Assembly: GCA_028455995.1 (NCBI GenBank) | Contig: JABELC010000006.1 | Coordinates: forward strand, 1,302,001 to 1,366,000 | Length of the DNA stretch: 64,000 bases | Origin: Scleromitrula shiraiana | Lineage: Eukaryota; Ascomycota; Leotiomycetes; Helotiales; Sclerotiniaceae | Direction of reading: 5' to 3' | In this document: positions 57,916 to 64,000 of the stretch, piece after piece | Position numbering within the stretch: the stretch's first letter is position 1 | Layout of the letters: each line of letters opens with the position of its first letter | The notes under the pieces: model-generated | What the model saw: only the letters and a program-made list of their open reading frames with translations | Told to the model about the DNA's origin: nothing | Databases searched by the model: none | Program-made: the position numbers and the translations under genes

Positions 57916-60900
57916 ATGGGAGTTCCAAAACTCGATCCCTGGGATTCTGACTCAGAAGATGATACCAAAGCGAATAAGAAGAGCATGCCAAAATCTCAAC
58001 GCAGCCCTACAATCTCATTTCATGGACTCCTCGAAAGCGAGAAAAATGGAGATCTCCAAGAAACTGTCTTTGGTAGGTAGTTTTACAAAAGTATCTTCAC
58101 TTGATATCAGCAAATGACTTCTTCCAGGAGCTTTACAAAGTAATATGCCAAGTTGTATATTTGAAGATGAAGATATCATTACAATGCCCAAACAAACAAA
58201 TCTACAAGAAACAGATGATGTCACATATGCCTCTTGTGGAGACAATGGTGCAACAGCAAGTGTCAATTCATGCGGATATCTAATGCAAATAACCCGTTTC
58301 TTAGGAATCGGTCAATCTGGTTTATTTTCTGTCGACCTGGAAGAAGTCCCAGTTCCATGGTTTGTTCATGGACGTGCGAAAGAGCTTCCTGAACGCACCG
58401 CCTCCGACGGCATAGTCTTTTACTCTCGGGATGCACATCCATTAGTTTTCAAAGCATATGAAATTCCTTGGAAAAAAGAATTCGTTCATAATCGTTGGCC
58501 TCGATTTACATCTAAGCCTGTGGATACTTTCACAATAACCTCACAGCACTACATATCAGAAGACACCTTCTTCCATCGTTGGGAGTACAGAACAGAAGAT
58601 AAGAATGTTAGAATAATATCATCTCGCGACTTGTTTATTTCACTGGAATGGTTTCGTATTCGTGAATTAGACTACGTCAACCAAGATTGCCCGTTCAATA
58701 ATGATACAACTTCACGCCATTTTAATTGTCTAGGACCACGTGGGTATAGCATTATTTTAGGTAATGAAGCTACTGTTATGGATAAGACCAACGAAGACTC
58801 ACATTCAGAGACGGTTGGCTTGGTTATTAGTGTTTCTATAAACGGCGAAATGCAAGAATTTGAGCGAGTCAGCATCTACGGGAAACCCTGTTACCAACTT
58901 AAACCGCGGGCAGGAGTGCAAAGCTTCTCGACAACAAAGTCTAAACCCCTTGAAATAACGATGGCATATAGATTGCAACGTTTCTCCGAAGGACTAGATT
59001 GGAAACGATATTTAATAACGAGGAGAGAGTTTCTCGGCATGGATGACACACTGAAAGCAGCCTCGAAATCCTTCAAAAAACTAGAGTTCTCAAATGATGC
59101 TCACTTAAATTTCGTCATGGGGCGCAATCTAGAGCACATACTCTCCGTATGTAGTATTCCAGTGCCAAGCAGACGAAAAAGAAACAAATACAAAGATGCA
59201 GAGTTTAAAAAGAAGAGTGGCCTTGAAGGTAGTGAGAGCAGCAGAGACCCCGAAAGAGTAATTGCGTTTACTTGCGGAGATTTGTCAGGGCATCGGCTCG
59301 TTACATCTGCAAGTTTGTAAGTCGATTGTTTACATCATGCATGTCATTTAACACTAAACAGCAGTAGTTTTGCGTTTGAGTTCTTACTCTCTATGTTAGA
59401 GTATCTCGGAAAGATGATGGAAACTAAGCTCCATCCTTGTGCAACCGGCAGAGAGACGACGTCTGACTACCAAACCGCTCCTTGTAGCTGTAATGGAGGT
59501 GGCATGAACATTTGCGAATGGGAGTATTCTCGCATTCTCCGTGATAGAGTCAAAGACACGTGCATAGCCCATTTAAGATGGGTTGAAGAAATTGGAGAAG
59601 AGGCCAAGAGGTGGAACGGCTATTTCAAAGCAAATTATTGGGTCACCGGAAAGATAATTAACGGCGAATCTTCAGAGGATGGGGCCCTGAGTATTGATTC
59701 GTTGACTGATACACCATTTCAACTCCTCAAGCTATCTAATTTCGCCTTGAAATTTAGAAACGAGCCCGGAACTAAATCATGGATTCAAATTCTCAAGAAC
59801 TGCATCATGCTTTGGATAAAAAAGCTCGATGAAAACAATCGGAATAACTCCTTTGCGTTCCCCTCTCTTACAGATGGAACGAATAATGAATACCGGCGGT
59901 ATCGCTTGAATGAGCATGTATGGATCTGGCGAGTGCTTCAATCAGCGGAGGAACTTGGGCTAGGTGGAATTCTTGGTAATAAAAAATCAAAATCGAAGAA
60001 GATACCAGACAATGAGGCGGAAAATACTTTACGTCATCAATACTCTTCCTCTGAGTTCCAGCGCCAGGTTCTGTCACGATTTACCACGGAGAATAGCGTT
60101 TCGATGCAAAGAATGTTTGCCATAGCACGATCTCCATCCAACAATAGATTTAGATTTTGTTACAAAGATGCAGTTTTATTTTACGAAACGAGCACTTCTT
60201 TCTTCAATAAATCTGGTCTTTTGTGGCAGTCTACTATCGCAGCCCAAGAATTCCATATAAAAAACCAAGATGCAAGATGGGATAACCCTTTACATTATGC
60301 TTTGGCATTACTTATGGGGAGTCAGGGATATCGGATTAATTCCAGATCGGCAGGTGAAATGGTTGCGAGAGCGAAACAAGTCTTGCTAGGAAGTTTTGCG
60401 GGAGGCGGAACCCTGTCGGGAAATTTGCATATTGAAACAAAGGAGCCTGAGATGTTTCCATATGGGAGAAGGGACTCTTATTGGCACGCTAGCTTCGAAT
60501 CTCTTTATATTCTTTGGATAACCTGTAAACGCAATCTCATGGTCAAACCTGGGGACCCCACTAATATGAACTCAAATGAACATGCAGTTTCACCGACGAT
60601 TTTATCATCTAGAGAGTTATCTCTTGGACGCAAACAGCTGAAAATGAAGGATTCAATCCCTTCAAACAAATCGATCGACCCAAAAAGCATTGTCGAGCTG
60701 TCAGACGAATGGATGTACAATCTTCCAGAGTTCCTCGGAGAAGAAGATTATTGGGAGAACAAAGTGTCGGCTAAAAAAGATGAGGAGCTCAAATCTCTTA
60801 TTCTAAATTTGGGTAATGATCATAAAGGCATCGTCCTCGATGTTCCTAAGAAAAACACCAGTCACAAAAGATCTACCCAACCACGAATACTATATCCAGA

Positions 60901-62386
60901 GAACTATTTTGGTCTGTTGAACAACAGTAAAATATACGAGAAGTTCAAAGAACAAAGAACAGCAGAAAGAGCCAAGAAGCGACTCATCTGGTTGCCAAAT
61001 TATGATTATGTGACCAAAAAGCTCTGCATTCTGTCGTCTCCTTTGTCTGAGAGACATCATCTATCAGCATTTTTCCAGAGACATGATCGCAAAGAAAAAT
61101 ATCTTTTTGATGAAGCGGTTGCGGTGTTGAACCTGTGGCGTACAGAATTTCATCTTTCTTCTTATCATCTCTTCGAGCGAGGGATAGAAGAAGCCGAGGA
61201 TAATACAGAAATTCACTTGAGATTCATAGGAGGCGAGAAGAGAATCAAACGCGCAGGTATGGGCTTCCGGTTCGTTGGTGACTTTTTTGATCGCTTTTGG
61301 ACGTGTCATATCCTTCAATACGAACCTGCGGATGATACAGACCGAAAGTCCTTGTACACACCGCTATCAAATAACAAAGATGACAGAATGAACTCGACTA
61401 AAATTGACATGCGCTTCAAGAAACTCATCGACCCCGAAGAGCTCAATTACTCCGATCCACAGCAAAAACCTTGGCGTCAGCGCAAGATACTTGAACTTCT
61501 TTTGTTTGACAAAATGCTTCTTGAAATAATAGAGCGATATGCGGAGGTGTTTGGAGAAATTGATCATGAGCTGAAGAAATTAAAGGAAGAGACCGAAAAA
61601 CGACTTTATGGTGGACAGGGGAAATGGAGCTTGCCTAAGAAGCCAGTTAGTTACACTTCAGAATCACGGCCAAATATACTCTCTGCGTCAAATGCGTTAT
61701 TTTCATTACCAATGGATTACAATTCTTATTCCGTGTTCAGCAAGCGGTGGCCACCATTTCAATATACTTTGCAACTCATGGAAGAAGATTTAAAAGATAC
61801 GCTCGAGACCATTGAGAGATGGAGGAATCGCGAGAAAGACAGGCAATTGGAGAGACCTCGATGGACTAGAGATGACGAGAGAAAATACCGGTCCACGATC
61901 AATAAAGTCACAGCCGCAAATAACAGTAAAATCAAGGAGCTGGAACGCTATTTATCCAGTATACAATCGATGAGAACATCACTTACAAGCAGGCTAGAAT
62001 CAACGCGTGACGAGCTAAGCTTCAGAAGTGGGGAGAATATACGTTTCTTTACCTATGTCACCGTCGTGTTTCTTCCTCTAGGCTTCGCTACCGGTGTATT
62101 CAGCATGAGCGGAGCACCGGCTCGCACAACTTTGAACGAGATGGTTATCACAGCTTTTATCACTCTTCTCGTCACGGCCATTGCTCTAACTTGTGCTCAA
62201 TTCTTGAACGAGAAGATACTCACATCAATTGTTAAGCTTCGGCGATGGTTGGAATATCGAGTGATAGTTTTGATGAAGCGTAACGATAGAAATCAAGATC
62301 AGTCAAGCCCATTATCGCGTGCCTGGAAAAGCTTGAGAAGGAAAGATAGGTCATCTCAAGGAGATAGCGCAGTAGGAGAATGCTGA
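57916..62386 (+). CDS. Giant protein with C-terminal CorA-like membrane domain
   Basis: Three exons (57916-58072, 58128-59316, 59362-62386; introns of 55 and 45 bp) give 1456 residues, starting MGVPKLDPWDSDSEDDTK. Most of the chain is an uncharacterised soluble region with aromatic-rich blocks (TFFHRWEYRTEDKNVRIISS, a Cys-rich patch CATGRETTSDYQTAPCSCNG, WRVLQSAEELGLGG). About 150 residues from the end comes a long helix (WTRDDERKYRSTINKV, then RTSLTSRLESTRDELSF). Two membrane segments follow, YVTVVFLPLGFATGVFSM at about 1346-1364 and MVITAFITLLVTAIALTC at about 1374-1392. This is the CorA fold, but the diagnostic Gly-Met-Asn selectivity motif is replaced by FSMSG. So it is probably not an Mg2+ channel; many fungal CorA-like proteins share this loss. 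Role unknown. Confidence 0.88.
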
Positions 62387-63251
62387 AGATCGACCCTTAG
62401 TGATCTGTTCGAGGACTCTCACATAAAACAAAGCGAAACATACCGAACAACCCCGGAAAAATTAGACGCGGGTATCGTTTTCCGGCTCAAACATGGAGCA
62501 TTTTCTCCTCTCTGTATTTTGCATGTGACCGTCAATCTTTCGATTTGTTATCGACGATATATCTTCGATTAAATGCAATATATAATCCTAAGCTGTAATA
62601 AATAATTTTCGAGGGGCAATACACCTGTAGTTGAAATGCGATGGCTCTGTATCTGTAACTGCTTAAGGAGAATGAAATCGGCAATCTGGAAGGAAGAAAT
62701 GGGCTCTGACGTAAACAGTTTGTAAGAAGGTATACCTATGTCATGTGAACATAGTTTTACACCAAATTAGTTCATTTTCATATAATAAACGAGTTTAAAA
62801 TTTCGATCCTTCATAGTAATTACTAGTCATGAGATTGTAATAAACTTTGCAATACTGAACTAAGATGTTTCTACCGGCACTGGTGGCATTTTACTCTTCG
62901 ATTACGTATTGCAGAAAAATTGGGATGATAACACATATACAGGCTAAAATCCCCACAAAGTACTCGGGCATACCAAGCCAAGACCCAAATATCCTCACCC
63001 GAGCTTCCCAAAAGCTTCTCGATTTCAGATACCGTCACTCCCCATCAGCACTAGAAATGGAGTGGTGGGGTATACTATTTCGCCATTCCGATACTATGAG
63101 GGGTGATTGATAAGCGGTTCATAGATAGTATAATTGTGGGAAGTATAAGTATTGGGAAACCTCCACGTCTATCTTCTTTTTATTTTATTTCCTGAAATAA
63201 TACCAATCAATTGAATTCTCGAAAGAAAAATCTACTTATCAAAAATTCATC
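62387..63251. other. Intergenic, nothing supported
   Basis: 3' flank of the CorA-tailed gene and promoter of the aldo/keto reductase. The ORF 62865-63110 is unsupported. Confidence 0.5.
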
Positions 63252-64000
63252 ATGACAGATACACGATTCAAGCTCAATACTGGAGCCGAGATTCCAGCTC
63301 TAGGACTTGGAACTTGGAAATCTCCACCAGGAGAAGTGACCAAGGCTGTTTCCTATGCGCTCTCAATTGGCTATAAACACATTGATGCCGGTAAACATTT
63401 TGTTTCTTTCCCTTTTTCATTTCCAAACGAAAACGAGAGCTAATGCAATTAACATCTTAGCATATGTATATGAGAACGAAGACGAAGTAGGACAAGGATT
63501 AAAAGAAGCATTTGCAGCCGGTATCAAGAGAGAAGATATCTGGGTTACTACAAAATTATGGTGTACCTACCACACAAGAGTGGAGGAGGCACTTGATAAA
63601 AGTTTGAAAAGTTTGGGTTTGGATTATGTGGATTTGTATTTGATGCATTGGCCCGTTCCTATGAATCCAAATGGTACGTGAAGGATATTTCTTTTACGTT
63701 TTATGATACCCATTGGATGATCAAAATCTAACAGACTCTTAATATAGGTAATCATGAGAAGTTCCCCAAACACCCGGATGGATCTCGAGATTTATCAACC
63801 GATTGGTCATACACACAAACATGGGGTGAATTAGAAAAAGTTCTCAAGACAGGAAAAACCAAGGCTATTGGAGTTTCGAACCACAGTGTTCCATTTTTGA
63901 AGGAATTGCTCTCAAAAGCCACTGTTGTCCCAGCCGTCAACCAAATCGAAAACCATCCATCTCTACCACAACAAGAGATTGTTGATTTCTGTAAGGAGAA
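63252..64000 (+). CDS. Aldo/keto reductase, 3' end beyond the window
   Basis: An NADPH-dependent aldehyde/ketone reductase of the yeast Gcy1/Ypr1 (glycerol dehydrogenase-like) group. Exons are 63252-63390, 63461-63673 and 63748 to the edge; introns of 70 and 74 bp join in frame. The start MTDTRFKLNTGAEIPALGLG is the typical first strand. The catalytic tetrad is present: Asp and Tyr in HIDAAYVYENE (split by intron 1), Lys in TTKLW, His in LMHWP. Then GKTKAIGVSNHS and VPAVNQIENHP, all standard AKR blocks. About 250 residues lie inside the window; the remaining ~60-70, including the C-terminal NADPH loop, lie outside. The substrate cannot be told. Confidence 0.95.

Overview
The window is nuclear DNA of a filamentous ascomycete, most likely a leotiomycete near Botrytis/Sclerotinia. 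The grounds are short introns (mostly 45-120 bp) with GTAAGT-like donors and CTAAC/CTAAT branch sites, an intron-rich translation elongation factor EF-1alpha gene, AT-rich RIP-like relics, and typical ascomycete housekeeping genes. The genus is inferred from overall character, not from a search. Genes are monocistronic and separated by long, microsatellite-rich spacers.

Layout. 0.3-5.4 kb: three minus-strand genes that share one unrecognised ~150-residue domain (four domain copies, because the middle gene has two). 8.1-13.1 kb: an ABC-C (MRP/bile-acid-permease type) full transporter. 13.6-14.8 kb: ATP12, an F1-ATPase assembly factor. 15.2-17.7 kb: a decayed gene flanked by two degenerate 18-bp repeat arrays. 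18.85-20.8 kb: tef1 on the minus strand. 21-26 kb: a gene-poor stretch. 26.1-29.8 kb: an Osh1/Osh2-type oxysterol-binding protein. 30.7 kb: tRNA-Pro(AGG). 31.2-32.2 kb: a 990-bp palindromic AT-rich element bounded by TA dinucleotides. 32.9-35.2 kb: two divergent F-box-like genes. 36-36.9 kb: a Ser/Thr-rich single-pass membrane protein. 37.7-39.6 kb: a GH47 alpha-mannosidase. 40-41.8 kb: two adjacent pseudogenes (an SR/coiled-coil protein with in-frame stops, and a gutted MFS transporter whose first membrane segment is triplicated). 43.2-50.7 kb: two very long, almost entirely disordered proteins. 52.4-53.6 kb: the Golgi syntaxin SED5, with a tiny last exon. 55.0 kb: tRNA-Phe(GAA) with an intron. 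56.1-56.95 kb: a DUF6594-type membrane protein with a C-terminal frameshift. 57.9-62.4 kb: a giant protein with a CorA-like membrane C-terminus. 63.25 kb to the end: an aldo/keto reductase cut by the window edge.

The genes do not form one pathway. Several serve membrane and secretory traffic (SED5, OSH, GH47 mannosidase, ABC-C), but their proximity looks incidental. The strongest candidates for undescribed biology are the tandem domain family at the left edge, the palindromic TA-flanked element, and the CorA-tailed giant protein. All splice sites were placed by eye from frame, donor, acceptor and branch motifs; no database search was possible.
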